DNA from: Nitrospiraceae bacterium UBA6905
GTDB lineage: Bacteria > Nitrospirota > Thermodesulfovibrionia > Thermodesulfovibrionales > UBA6898
DNA: 47,311 nt
Reading direction: 5' to 3'
NCBI GenBank assembly: GCA_002451165.1
Contig: DKBH01000100.1
Coordinates: 1-47,311, forward strand
The position numbers were made by a program, and so were the translations under genes. Position 1 is the stretch's first letter. Each line of letters begins with the position of its first letter. Below are positions 39,899 to 47,311 of the stretch, piece after piece. A model generated the notes under the pieces. It did not search any database, was not told where the DNA came from, and saw nothing but the letters and a program-made list of their open reading frames with translations.

Positions 39899-40441
39899 CT
39901 ATTTCTTGCCAGTTTTCCCTACTTTTAGCTTCAACCTTTCACCTGCGAACCTGACACCTTTTCCTTTATAGATGTCCGGGCTTCTCAGCGATCTGAGATT
40001 TGCAGCGACCTGGCCGATCTTCTGCTTGTCAATGCCGGTCAAGGTTATCTGCGTCTGCTTCTGGTCAACTGCTGCAGTTATTCCGTCCGGTAAGGGAAAC
40101 TCGACAGGATGAGAATATCCAAGAGTCAGCATAATCTTCTTACCCTGAACTTGCGCACGATATCCGACGCCAACAATATCAAGCACCCGCTGGTACCCGG
40201 CAGTTACACCCGTCACCATATTGGATATCAGGTTTCTGGTCAGTCCATGCAGTGCCCTGTTCTTTTTCGAGTCGTCTCGCCGCTCAATGACAACCTTGTT
40301 GTCTGCGACCTTGACCATTGTCCCAAAAGGGAAAGCCCACTGGAGTTCTCCTTTCGGACCCTTAATCTTTATAATATTGTCTAGCAGCGTGACATTCACA
40401 CTTGATGGAATATCTACTGGCTTTTTCCCGATTCTTGACAT
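39899..40441 (-). CDS. rplF: 50S ribosomal protein L6
   Basis: The 180-residue protein begins MSRIGKKPVDIP and ends with the L6 signature PDIYKGKGVRFAGERLKLKVGKTGKK. AAGGAG precedes ATG 40441; the longer frame upstream overlaps rpsH. Confidence 0.97.
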   Translation of the reverse strand: MSRIGKKPVDIPSSVNVTLLDNIIKIKGPKGELQWAFPFGTMVKVADNKVVIERRDDSKKNRALHGLTRNLISNMVTGVTAGYQRVLDIVGVGYRAQVQGKKIMLTLGYSHPVEFPLPDGITAAVDQKQTQITLTGIDKQKIGQVAANLRSLRSPDIYKGKGVRFAGERLKLKVGKTGKK

Positions 40442-40454
40442 CCCGCTTCTCCTT

Positions 40455-40850
40455 TTACCAAATATAGCAGAGCACTTCACCGCCGACCTTTTCACGACGG
40501 CATGTCCTATCGCTCATGATTCCCTTCGATGTCGTAAGAATGGAGATCCCGACACCCCCCATCACCATCGGAACCGTATCGTGACCGACATAAACCCTTC
40601 TTCCCGGTCTGCTAATCTTCTTCATACCGCTGATAACCGCCTCCTCTTCAGGCGTATATTTCAACGTTACCCGCAATATACCCTGTTTTTTATCCTTCAG
40701 TATCTTATATGCCCTGATGAAACCTTCCTCTTTCATGATCTTGGCTATCTCGAGCTTCATCTTCGATGCGGGAATATCAACCTTCTCGGCCCGTATCATG
40801 ACCGCATTCCTTATTCTCGTAAGCATATCTGCAATCGGGTCAGTTACCAT
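40455..40850 (-). CDS. rpsH: 30S ribosomal protein S8
   Basis: The 131-residue protein has the S8 N-terminus MVTDPIADMLTRIRNA and C-terminal GGVGISILTTSKGIMSDR. It binds helix 21 of 16S rRNA and in many bacteria represses the spc operon translationally; that control cannot be seen here. Confidence 0.97.
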   Translation of the reverse strand: MVTDPIADMLTRIRNAVMIRAEKVDIPASKMKLEIAKIMKEEGFIRAYKILKDKKQGILRVTLKYTPEEEAVISGMKKISRPGRRVYVGHDTVPMVMGGVGISILTTSKGIMSDRTCRREKVGGEVLCYIW

Positions 40851-40859
40851 CCGTCACCT

Positions 40860-41045
40860 CTACCAGCTTGATTTTGTAACCCCGGGAATCTGTCCCCGGA
40901 GCGACTCGTTTCTGAAGCAGATTCTGCACATCCCAAATTTCCTGAGATAGCCTCTAGGTCTGCCGCATACCTTGCACCTATTGTGCATACGTACCGCAAA
41001 TTTCGGCGGCCGCTTCGATTTTTCTATCATGCATGTCTTTGCCAT
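40860..41045 (-). CDS. rpsN: 30S ribosomal protein S14, zinc-binding (type Z)
   Basis: The 61-residue form has two CxxC pairs, CKVCG and CRICF, that bind zinc, as in the short type Z S14. It begins MAKTCMIEKSKRPPKFAVR and lies between rplE and rpsH. Confidence 0.97.
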   Translation of the reverse strand: MAKTCMIEKSKRPPKFAVRMHNRCKVCGRPRGYLRKFGMCRICFRNESLRGQIPGVTKSSW

Positions 41046-41060
41046 GGATATATTCCTCGC

Positions 41061-41603
41061 TTAATTTCTAAACGGAATGCCAAAATGTCGAAGGAGGGCT
41101 TTACTTTCCTTGTCCGTCTTGGCCGATGTGCATATAATAACGTCTAGTCCGTGGACCATCTCTACCTTGTCATAGTCAATCTCCGGAAAAATGAACTGTT
41201 CTCGGAGCCCTAACGCGTAATTACCCCTCCCATCAAACGACTTTCCGGAAATTCCCCTAAAGTCCCTTATTCTCGGCAGGGCAATGCTGATAAGGCGGTC
41301 AAGAAACTCATACATGGAAGCGCCCCTCAGCGTAACTTTGCACCCTATCGGCATGCCCTTCCTGAGCTTGAACGTCGCAATCGATTTCTTCGCCTTGCAG
41401 GTAACAGCCTTCTGGCCCGATATCATCGCAAGTTCCTTCTGCGCTGCTTCCAGAAGCTTGATATTCTGGATCGCCTCACCGAGTCCGACATTGACCACGA
41501 TCTTCTGGATCTTCGGCACCTCCATGACGTTGCCGTACGAAAAATCCTTCATCATGGCAGGGATAATCTCTTTTGAATATTTTTCTTTCAGTCGTGGAGT
41601 CAT
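41061..41603 (-). CDS. rplE: 50S ribosomal protein L5
   Basis: The 180-residue protein has the L5 sequence pattern (KIVVNVGLGEAIQN, SIATFKLRKGMPIGCKVTLR, and DVIICTSAKTDKESKALLRHFGIPF). ATG 41603 is chosen; an in-frame TTG two codons earlier has the better-spaced AGGAGG, so translation may begin at 41609. It binds 5S rRNA. Confidence 0.95.
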   Translation of the reverse strand: MTPRLKEKYSKEIIPAMMKDFSYGNVMEVPKIQKIVVNVGLGEAIQNIKLLEAAQKELAMISGQKAVTCKAKKSIATFKLRKGMPIGCKVTLRGASMYEFLDRLISIALPRIRDFRGISGKSFDGRGNYALGLREQFIFPEIDYDKVEMVHGLDVIICTSAKTDKESKALLRHFGIPFRN

Positions 41604-41605
41604 TA

Positions 41606-41923
41606 TCAATCAATGACCTCCTTACATTTTTTGCATGTCCGGTGCCTTTCCCCGCTCTCCAGCACAGTTGCTGCCATCTTGGTCGTCTTGCCGCACTTGG
41701 GACAGGATAGCATGACATTAGAGATATGAACAGGAGCTTCCTTCTCAATGATGCCTCCCTGAGAGTATTTCTTGCTCGGCTTCATATGCTTCTTGATGAT
41801 ATTGATCTTCTCTACAAGAATCTGGTGCTTGTCTTTCTTCACTGCAAGCACTCGCCCCTTCTTGCCTTTTTCTTTCCCGGCAATTACCACTACGGTATCC
41901 TCTTTTCTTATTCCTACGCTCAT
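41606..41923 (-). CDS. rplX: 50S ribosomal protein L24
   Basis: The 105-residue protein has a KOW motif (VVVIAGKEKGKKGRVLAV) and a C-terminal zinc-ribbon extension with CPKC and CKKC pairs. It initiates 50S assembly. Confidence 0.97.
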   Translation of the reverse strand: MSVGIRKEDTVVVIAGKEKGKKGRVLAVKKDKHQILVEKINIIKKHMKPSKKYSQGGIIEKEAPVHISNVMLSCPKCGKTTKMAATVLESGERHRTCKKCKEVID

Positions 41924-41931
41924 CTCTCCTC

Positions 41932-42300
41932 CTACAGCACTTCAGGAGCAAGGGAAATTATTTTCATATACTCTTTCCACCTCAGCTCTCTCGCTACGGG
42001 TCCAAAAATTCTTGTTCCAATGGGCTCACCCTGTGCATTGATCAGGACGACGGCATTCTGATCAAATCGGATATAGGAGCCGTCAGACCTTCTCGCGTCT
42101 CTCTTGGTTCTCACGACCACACCTTTGACAACGGATCCCTTTTTGACATTGCCTTCCGGCATAGCCTCCTTGACGCTTACGACAATGATATCGCCCAGGC
42201 CGGCATATTTCCTCTTTGATCCGCCAAGAACCTTCACACACTGCACCCGTTTCGCTCCTGAATTGTCTGCTACCTCAAGGATACTCCGCAACTGGATCAT
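41932..42300 (-). CDS. rplN: 50S ribosomal protein L14
   Basis: The 122-residue protein begins MIQLRSILEVADNSGAKRVQCVKVLGG and has the conserved NAVVLINAQGEPIGTRIFGPVARELR. It overlaps rpsQ by four bases. Confidence 0.97.
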   Translation of the reverse strand: MIQLRSILEVADNSGAKRVQCVKVLGGSKRKYAGLGDIIVVSVKEAMPEGNVKKGSVVKGVVVRTKRDARRSDGSYIRFDQNAVVLINAQGEPIGTRIFGPVARELRWKEYMKIISLAPEVL

Positions 42301-42557
42301 TTCACACTACTCCTTGATGTTTTTCCCATGATTTCAAGAACCAACCACCTCTTGTCCTTGCTCAGGGGCCGAGTCTCAGTAATCTTGACGTCGTCTCCGA
42401 TCTCGCACTGGTTGTCCTCATCATGGGCCTTGAACTTGGAGACTTTCTTAACTGTCTTTTTGTAAACGGGATGCTGAAATAGTCTCGTCACAGCGACGAC
42501 GACGGTCTTGTCCATCTTGTTGCTGATAACTTTTCCTGTATAAACCTTGTTAATCAT
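42297..42557 (-). CDS. rpsQ: 30S ribosomal protein S17
   Basis: The 86-residue OB-fold protein shows VYTGKVISNKMDKTVVVAV, KKVSKFKAHDEDN and the ITETRPLSKDKRWLV segment of S17. Located between rpmC and rplN. Confidence 0.97.
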   Translation of the reverse strand: MINKVYTGKVISNKMDKTVVVAVTRLFQHPVYKKTVKKVSKFKAHDEDNQCEIGDDVKITETRPLSKDKRWLVLEIMGKTSRSSVK

Positions 42558-42577
42558 GATTCCCTTCCAGATCCTTG

Positions 42578-42778
42578 TTATGAAGCTTTACGCTTGTTCT
42601 TTTCCGTTATTACCGTCAGTATCTTCGCGATATCTTTCTTAATCGCACGGATACGCATCGGGTTCTCGATTTCCCCTGTTGCCTGCTGGAACCTGAGGTT
42701 GAAGAGCTCCTTTCTCAGGTCCTGCTCCTTTTTCCTGAGCTCATCTACGGTCGTCTCGCGCAACTCTGCTGCCTTCAT
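42578..42778 (-). CDS. rpmC: 50S ribosomal protein L29
   Basis: The 66-residue helical protein has LRKEQDLRKELFNLRFQQATGEIENPMRIR-type L29 pattern, here in shortened form at residues 16-42. It overlaps rplP by four bases and lies at the exit tunnel. Confidence 0.97.
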   Translation of the reverse strand: MKAAELRETTVDELRKKEQDLRKELFNLRFQQATGEIENPMRIRAIKKDIAKILTVITEKNKRKAS

Positions 42779-43194
42779 TGTACGCTTTCCTCTCTCTTGA
42801 CAAACTTTGTTGACAGGGGAAGCTTGTGCGATGCAAGCCTCATAGCTTCTTTGGCAACTGCCTCGGTCACACCTGACATCTCGTAGATAATCCTCCCCGG
42901 TTTGATGACCGCTACCCAGTATTCAGGCGCCCCCTTCCCCTTGCCCATTCTTGTCTCGGCGGGCTTCTTAGTAATCGGCTTATCGGGGAAAATTCTGATC
43001 CAAACCTTGCACCCCCTCTTAACATGGCGGTTAATGGCAATTCTCGCTGCCTCGATTTGCCGGGACGTTATCCAGCCCGGCTCCATCGCCTTGAGTCCAT
43101 ATTCACCGAAAGAAACTTCGGCACCGCGGTACGCTTTGCCATTCATGTTTCCCTTCTGCATCTTCCTGAACTTAACTTTTTTTGGCATTAACAT
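42775..43194 (-). CDS. rplP: 50S ribosomal protein L16
   Basis: The 139-residue protein has MLMPKKVKFRKMQKG at the start and the GKGKGAPEYWVAVIKPGRI region. It contacts the peptidyl transferase centre. Follows rpsC. Confidence 0.97.
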   Translation of the reverse strand: MLMPKKVKFRKMQKGNMNGKAYRGAEVSFGEYGLKAMEPGWITSRQIEAARIAINRHVKRGCKVWIRIFPDKPITKKPAETRMGKGKGAPEYWVAVIKPGRIIYEMSGVTEAVAKEAMRLASHKLPLSTKFVKREESVQ

Positions 43195-43206
43195 AACGTA
43201 TACCCC

Positions 43207-43869
43207 TTATATGGTAACTGCCTGAGCTTCGGTCTTCGCCACTTCCGGCAGAACATCGCCAAGATACACCCATACCTTGACACCTATAACGCCATAGGTG
43301 GTACGAGCCTGAGCAAAGCCAAAGTTAATATCAGCCCGAAAGGTATGTAGCGGCACCCGGCCTTCACGATACCACTCTGTCCTCGCTATCTCAGCTCCTG
43401 CCAACCTTCCCGAGCAGGTGATCTTAATACCCAACGCGCCGAACCGAAGGGCTGATGAAACCGCCTTCTTCATCGCCCTCCTGAACGCAACACGCTTTTC
43501 GAGCTGAAGAGCTATATTCTCGGCGACCAGCTGGGCATCGATTTCCGGTTTTCGTATTTCCTTGATATCAACGGAGGCCTGCCTTCCGCTCATGGCCTCG
43601 ATATCCTTACGGAGCTTTTCGACTTCGGCGCCCTTCTTGCCGATGATGATTCCCGGCCTGGCGGTATGGATGATAAGGCGGATCTTCTGGCCTGCCCGTT
43701 CAATCTCTATCTTTGACACACCCGCATGGAACAGCTTCTTCTTAATCTCCTTGCGTATTGCGATGTCTACGAGCAGCTGATCAGCATACCCCTTCTTAAG
43801 GAACCAACGTGAATCCCACGTCTTGGTGATGCCCAGCCTGTTTCCTATTGGATGTGTCTTCTGGCCCAA
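43207..43869 (-). CDS. rpsC: 30S ribosomal protein S3
   Basis: The 220-residue protein has a KH domain with PGIIIGKKGAEVEKLRKDI and the C-terminal S3 domain (AEIARTEWYREGRVPLHTFRADI). Follows rplV in the S10 segment. Confidence 0.97.
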   Translation of the reverse strand: MGQKTHPIGNRLGITKTWDSRWFLKKGYADQLLVDIAIRKEIKKKLFHAGVSKIEIERAGQKIRLIIHTARPGIIIGKKGAEVEKLRKDIEAMSGRQASVDIKEIRKPEIDAQLVAENIALQLEKRVAFRRAMKKAVSSALRFGALGIKITCSGRLAGAEIARTEWYREGRVPLHTFRADINFGFAQARTTYGVIGVKVWVYLGDVLPEVAKTEAQAVTI

Positions 43870-43882
43870 ATTCTCCTCCTGA

Positions 43883-44218
43883 TTATTTTTCCGTTAATAC
43901 CAGAGTAATATGGCAGGTTCGCTTCCTGATCACATTAGCCCTGCCCATTGCTCTCTGTTCAACGCGCTTCATGGTGGACCCTGCATCGACGAATGCTCCG
44001 CTGACCAACATGGCTTCGGAATCAACATTTGCATTCTTCTGTTCAGCGTTCGACATTGCTGACTTGAGAATCTTCTCGACGTGCCGAGCCCCTCTATAAG
44101 GCATGAACCTCAGCGCGATAAGTGCTTCACCTGCCTTCTTGCCCTTGATAAGATCTACGACTCTTCTCGCCTTGCGGGGCGTCAGCCTCGCGAACTTCTG
44201 TATAGCTCTTGCCTCCAT
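43883..44218 (-). CDS. rplV: 50S ribosomal protein L22
   Basis: The 111-residue protein begins MEARAIQKFARLTPRKARRVVDLI and has the extended loop with MKRVEQRAMGRANVIRKRT that lines the exit tunnel. Confidence 0.97.
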   Translation of the reverse strand: MEARAIQKFARLTPRKARRVVDLIKGKKAGEALIALRFMPYRGARHVEKILKSAMSNAEQKNANVDSEAMLVSGAFVDAGSTMKRVEQRAMGRANVIRKRTCHITLVLTEK

Positions 44219-44222
44219 GGTA

Positions 44223-44507
44223 TTAACCCTTTACAGTTGTAGTCTTGCCCGAGCCCGCATGGCCCTTGAATGTTCTTGTTGGTGCAAATTCACCGAGCTT
44301 GTGCCCGACCATGTTCTCTGTAACATAGACAGGGATAAACTTTTTGCCATTGTGCACTGCAAAGGTATACCCGATGAATTCAGGCATTATCATGGAACGC
44401 CTGGACCACGTCTTAATCAGTTTCTTATCACCGGAAGAGATCATCTCCTGTACCTTTTTCATCAGACTATCATCCACAAAGGGACCTTTTTTCAATGACC
44501 GTGGCAA
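44223..44507 (-). CDS. rpsS: 30S ribosomal protein S19
   Basis: The 94-residue protein begins MPRSLKKGPFVDDSLMKKV and has the WSRRSMIMPEFIGYTFAVHNGKKF core. Between rplB and rplV. Confidence 0.97.
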   Translation of the reverse strand: MPRSLKKGPFVDDSLMKKVQEMISSGDKKLIKTWSRRSMIMPEFIGYTFAVHNGKKFIPVYVTENMVGHKLGEFAPTRTFKGHAGSGKTTTVKG

Positions 44508-44508
44508 T

Positions 44509-45327
44509 TTACTTCCTCCTCTTGACTATGAACAGGTTAGTGCGTTTGTTACGCCGCGTCTTTATGCCCTCGGGAACTCCCCAGGGAGTACATGGCGGTC
44601 TACCACCGGAGCTCCTGCCCTCACCGCCCCCAAGCGGATGGTCGATCGGGTTCATGGCGACACCTCGCACATGCGGTCTTCTGCCGATCCACCTTGATTT
44701 CCCTGCCTTGCCGAAAGAAATATTCTCATGATCAGGATTGCTTACCTGACCGACTGTCGCCATACAGCGGGCAAGAACCTTTCGCACTTCGCCGGAAGGC
44801 ATCTTTATCTGCACATACTCCTCATCTTTAGCAATGAGCTGCGCCGAGGAGCCCGCACTCCGAACCATCTTGGCCCCCTGTCCGGGCCTGAGCTCAATAT
44901 TGTGGATGAACGTACCCAGCGGCATATCACCGAGCGGAAGGGCATTGCCGATCTTTATCTCAGCGTCTTTGCCGGAAACGAGCTGTTCGCCAACTGCGAG
45001 ACCTGCCGGCGATACAATGTAGCGCTTCTCCCCATCTCTATAGTTCAGGAGCGCAATGCGAGCAGATCGGTTCGGGTCATATTCAATCGATGCAACGATC
45101 GCCGGTACGCCGGTCTTATCCCTTTTAAAATCAATAATCCTATACTTCGTTCTGTTCCCTCCACCTCGCTGCCATACCGTAACGCGCCCTGTATTATTCC
45201 TGCCGCCGGTCTTTTTGAGGGTCCTGACTAAAGACTTGAGCGGTTTGTCGCTGGTAACCTCCGCATAGTCCATAACAGTGCGGAATCGTTTACCCGGTGA
45301 TGTTGGATTGTATTTCTTAATTGCCAT
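44509..45327 (-). CDS. rplB: 50S ribosomal protein L2
   Basis: The 272-residue protein has the OB-fold and SH3-like domains and the conserved C-terminal segment with VAMNPIDHPLGGGEGRSSGG, including the histidine implicated in peptidyl transfer. It is one base from the rplW 3' end. Confidence 0.97.
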   Translation of the reverse strand: MAIKKYNPTSPGKRFRTVMDYAEVTSDKPLKSLVRTLKKTGGRNNTGRVTVWQRGGGNRTKYRIIDFKRDKTGVPAIVASIEYDPNRSARIALLNYRDGEKRYIVSPAGLAVGEQLVSGKDAEIKIGNALPLGDMPLGTFIHNIELRPGQGAKMVRSAGSSAQLIAKDEEYVQIKMPSGEVRKVLARCMATVGQVSNPDHENISFGKAGKSRWIGRRPHVRGVAMNPIDHPLGGGEGRSSGGRPPCTPWGVPEGIKTRRNKRTNLFIVKRRK

Positions 45328-45617
45328 TATGCACCTTCAATGAAATCAAGTTTTTCGCCCTCTTTGAGGGTAATGAGGGCCTTTTTCCGTTCGGACGTCA
45401 TGCCCGTGAATTTTCCATATCGCCTCATCTTGCCGTGAGCTTTTATCGTGGCAACCTTTTCGACCTTTACCTTGAAGAGCTCTTCAACCGCTTTCTTGAT
45501 CTCCATCTTATTGGCGTCAATTGCCACTTCAACAAGAAGCTTATTCTCTGCCTCCTTGAGGGCGCTCCCTTTTTCCGTAAAGAGCGGCTTCTTAATCACT
45601 TCATATATGTTCTTCAT
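45327..45617 (-). CDS. rplW: 50S ribosomal protein L23
   Basis: The 96-residue protein begins MKNIYEVIKKPLFTEKGS and has KVATIKAHGKMRRYGKFTG. It is the docking site for SRP and trigger factor at the exit tunnel. Confidence 0.97.
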   Translation of the reverse strand: MKNIYEVIKKPLFTEKGSALKEAENKLLVEVAIDANKMEIKKAVEELFKVKVEKVATIKAHGKMRRYGKFTGMTSERKKALITLKEGEKLDFIEGA

Positions 45618-46243
45618 TTCTTCCCTGCCTCCACAAGCATCTCGACCGCCTGCTTCGTCATCAGCAACCTGTTATGCACTGCTACTTCATACGTATTAAG
45701 ATCAGCAACTCTCATGACGGTGACCCCGGGGATATTCCTCGCCGAAAACAAAACACTCTCGATCTTTTCAGGCAAGACAACAAGCGTAGTTTTGCCTTCG
45801 AGGCCAAGGCTCTTCAAGAGCTCAACCATATCTTTTGTACGGGGTTTGTTAAACGAAATGCTATCGATCACGGTAATCTCGCCGTCGGCGTACTTGGCAG
45901 ACAGCGCACCATACAAGGCCGCCCTCTTTGCCTTTTTGGGCAAGCTGTAGGAATAATCTCGCGGCTGGGGACCGAATACCGTTCCGCCCCCCTTCCAAAG
46001 GGGCGAACGATTGCTCCCTGCCCTTGCACGGCCAGTATGCTTCTGCTTATACGGCTTTTTCCCACCACCACTTACCAGACCCTTGGTCTTTGTTGCATGA
46101 GTTCCCTGGCGCTGATTGGCAAGGAAGTTGACGATTGAATCGTGAACCGTTCCCTGCTTTGCAGAAACACCAAACACTGCTTCGGGAAGGGTCAGTTTGC
46201 CCACTGCTGCATTATTCTTATCTTTTATATCAATCTCTGCCAT
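45614..46243 (-). CDS. rplD: 50S ribosomal protein L4
   Basis: The 209-residue protein has the GTHATKTKGLVSGGGKKPYK loop and the GRARAGSNRSPLWKGGGTVFGP region typical of L4. ATG 46243 lies one base after the rplC stop; a longer frame upstream is within rplC. Confidence 0.97.
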   Translation of the reverse strand: MAEIDIKDKNNAAVGKLTLPEAVFGVSAKQGTVHDSIVNFLANQRQGTHATKTKGLVSGGGKKPYKQKHTGRARAGSNRSPLWKGGGTVFGPQPRDYSYSLPKKAKRAALYGALSAKYADGEITVIDSISFNKPRTKDMVELLKSLGLEGKTTLVVLPEKIESVLFSARNIPGVTVMRVADLNTYEVAVHNRLLMTKQAVEMLVEAGKK

Positions 46244-46244
46244 C

Positions 46245-46859
46245 TTAGGTATCCTTTCTAATTTCGAGATACGTCCCCTTCGACCCGGGGACCGCACCCA
46301 AAATAAGAAGTACGTTCTGGTCTGCCTTCACATCAACTATCTTCAGGTTTTTTACGGTCACGACCTCAGACCCCATATGACCGGGCAGTCCTTTGTTCTT
46401 CCACACCCGCGAAGGGAAAGAACTCGCGCCAATGGAACCGGGAGCCCGATAAAACATAGAGCCATGCGACGCCGGGCCGCCCTTATAATGGTGCCGCTTC
46501 ATGACACCCTGAAAGCCCTTGCCTTTTGAAATACCGGAGACGGAGATGACATCGCCCTTCTGAAACCTTTCCACGGTGATCATCTCGCCGACTTTGAGGT
46601 CAGACATAGGGAACTCCTTCAGAAGCCGGTACAGGCCCACACCCACCTTGCGGAAGATGCCTTTCAAGGCCTTATTCACATTCTTCTCTTTCTTCATCTC
46701 ACCGAACCCGACCTTTACGGCCTCGTAACCATCATGCTCCTTGGTTTTGATCTGCACAACGCAGCATGGCCCCGCCTCAACGACAGTCACGGGATACATT
46801 CTGCCGCTTTCATCAAAAACCTGGGTCATCCCGAGTTTTCTGCCAAGAATCCCGGTCAT
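46245..46859 (-). CDS. rplC: 50S ribosomal protein L3
   Basis: The 204-residue protein begins MTGILGRKLGMTQVFDESGRMYPVTVVEAGP and has the tip loop GKGFQGVMKRHHYKGGPASHGSM. Between rpsJ and rplD. Confidence 0.97.
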   Translation of the reverse strand: MTGILGRKLGMTQVFDESGRMYPVTVVEAGPCCVVQIKTKEHDGYEAVKVGFGEMKKEKNVNKALKGIFRKVGVGLYRLLKEFPMSDLKVGEMITVERFQKGDVISVSGISKGKGFQGVMKRHHYKGGPASHGSMFYRAPGSIGASSFPSRVWKNKGLPGHMGSEVVTVKNLKIVDVKADQNVLLILGAVPGSKGTYLEIRKDT

Positions 46860-47161
46860 AGTTTTATCTCCACATCAACACCCGCTGAGAGCTCCAGTTT
46901 CATGAGCGCATCAACCGTCTGCGGCGTAGCATCATGAATATCGATAAGCCTCTTATGCGTTCTGATCTCAAATTGCTCTCTTGACTTCTTATCCACATGA
47001 ACGGACCTCAGAACCGTGAACTTGCTGATATGCGTGGGAAGCGGAATCGGTCCCGCCACCCGTGCGCCTGTCCGCTGCGCAGTATCCACGATTTCCTTCA
47101 GTGACTGATCAAGTACTTTATGGTCATATGCACGTAATTTTATTCTGATCTTTTGATTCAC
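46856..47161 (-). CDS. rpsJ: 30S ribosomal protein S10
   Basis: The 101-residue protein begins MNQKIRIKLRAYDHKVLDQS and has the conserved loop GPIPLPTHISKFTVLRSVHVDKKSREQFEIR in its shorter parts. First ribosomal gene of the S10 segment here, overlapping rplC by four bases. Confidence 0.97.
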   Translation of the reverse strand: MNQKIRIKLRAYDHKVLDQSLKEIVDTAQRTGARVAGPIPLPTHISKFTVLRSVHVDKKSREQFEIRTHKRLIDIHDATPQTVDALMKLELSAGVDVEIKL

Positions 47162-47164
47162 GCT

Positions 47165-47311
47165 TTACTCCAACACTTCGGTGACGACACCGGCACCAAC
47201 CGTGCGGCCACCTTCTCTGATTGCAAACCTCAGTTCCTTCTCCATCGCGATCGGCGATATCAGCTCCACCTTCATGCTGACATTGTCTCCCGGCATCACC
47301 ATCTCCACTCC
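47165..47311 (-). CDS. tuf: Elongation factor Tu, C-terminal fragment
   Basis: The open frame runs off the window end and stops with TAA at 47165-47167. The 48 visible residues are the EF-Tu domain III end: MVMPGDNVSMKVELISPIAME, then the RFAIREGGRTVGAGVVTEV segment. Only three bases separate it from rpsJ, so tuf heads or joins the S10 operon. Confidence 0.96.
   Translation of the reverse strand, partial: GVEMVMPGDNVSMKVELISPIAMEKELRFAIREGGRTVGAGVVTEVLE

Overview
The window comes from an anaerobic, sulfur-metabolising bacterium. Its most informative locus is a dissimilatory sulfite reductase accessory region on the minus strand (about 4.85-15.4 kb): the complete DsrMKJOP membrane complex, DsrC, a CbiA/DsrN-type amidase, a ferredoxin, and the sulfur-relay proteins DsrH, DsrE, DsrF and TusA. 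Together with an archaeal-type methionine adenosyltransferase, a System II cytochrome c assembly pair and an S10-spc-alpha ribosomal block without adk, this best fits a Nitrospirota (Thermodesulfovibrio-like) or related sulfate/sulfur-cycling lineage. The lineage is inferred from gene content; dsrAB and 16S rRNA are not in the window.

Layout. 1-4.8 kb (+): a vitamin B12 uptake module with a BtuC fragment, BtuD, a CobC-like phosphatase, a cobalamin riboswitch, a BtuB-like TonB-dependent receptor and a dedicated TonB. 4.8-15.4 kb (-): read in transcription order this is cbiA/dsrN, a HEAT-like protein, a zinc-ribbon protein, dsrC, a strong internal terminator, rsbRD-like, dsrM, dsrK, dsrJ, dsrO, dsrP and a ferredoxin. 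A terminator and a new promoter follow, then dsrH, dsrE, dsrF and tusA, closed by another terminator. 15.5-16.35 kb (+): three small cysteine-bearing genes (DUF2892, a CxxC protein and a secreted protein with two 6-Cys repeats). 16.35-16.6 kb: a hairpin-rich non-coding stretch. 16.6-23 kb: archaeal-type MAT, a solitary DUF262 protein, a ChaN-like lipoprotein, a THEP1-type NTPase, a small membrane protein, then a rhodanese-HD-TlpA operon. The rhodanese has an in-frame TGA in its active-site loop and is probably a selenoprotein. 23-32.5 kb (-): a compact operon smc-pilZ-glcD-ccsA-resB-TPR-oppD-oppF. 32.7-47.3 kb (-): the ribosomal super-operon from the tuf 3' end to rplQ, ending in a 29-codon membrane-peptide ORF overlapping the rplQ stop and then a terminator.

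How it fits together. DsrC carries protein-bound sulfur between sulfite reductase and the DsrMKJOP complex, which exchanges electrons with the quinone pool. DsrEFH and TusA are the sulfur-transfer partners best known from sulfur oxidisers, so their placement beside a reducer-style dsrMKJOP/rsbRD operon leaves open whether the pathway runs as sulfate reduction, sulfur oxidation or disproportionation. CcsA/ResB would mature c-type hemes such as those of DsrJ. The strongest unusual observations are the probable Sec-rhodanese with a SECIS-like hairpin at the right distance, the terminator directly behind dsrC that would give excess DsrC, the symmetrical operator upstream of the dsrN operon, the duplicated Cys-rich exported protein, and the rplQ-coupled micropeptide.
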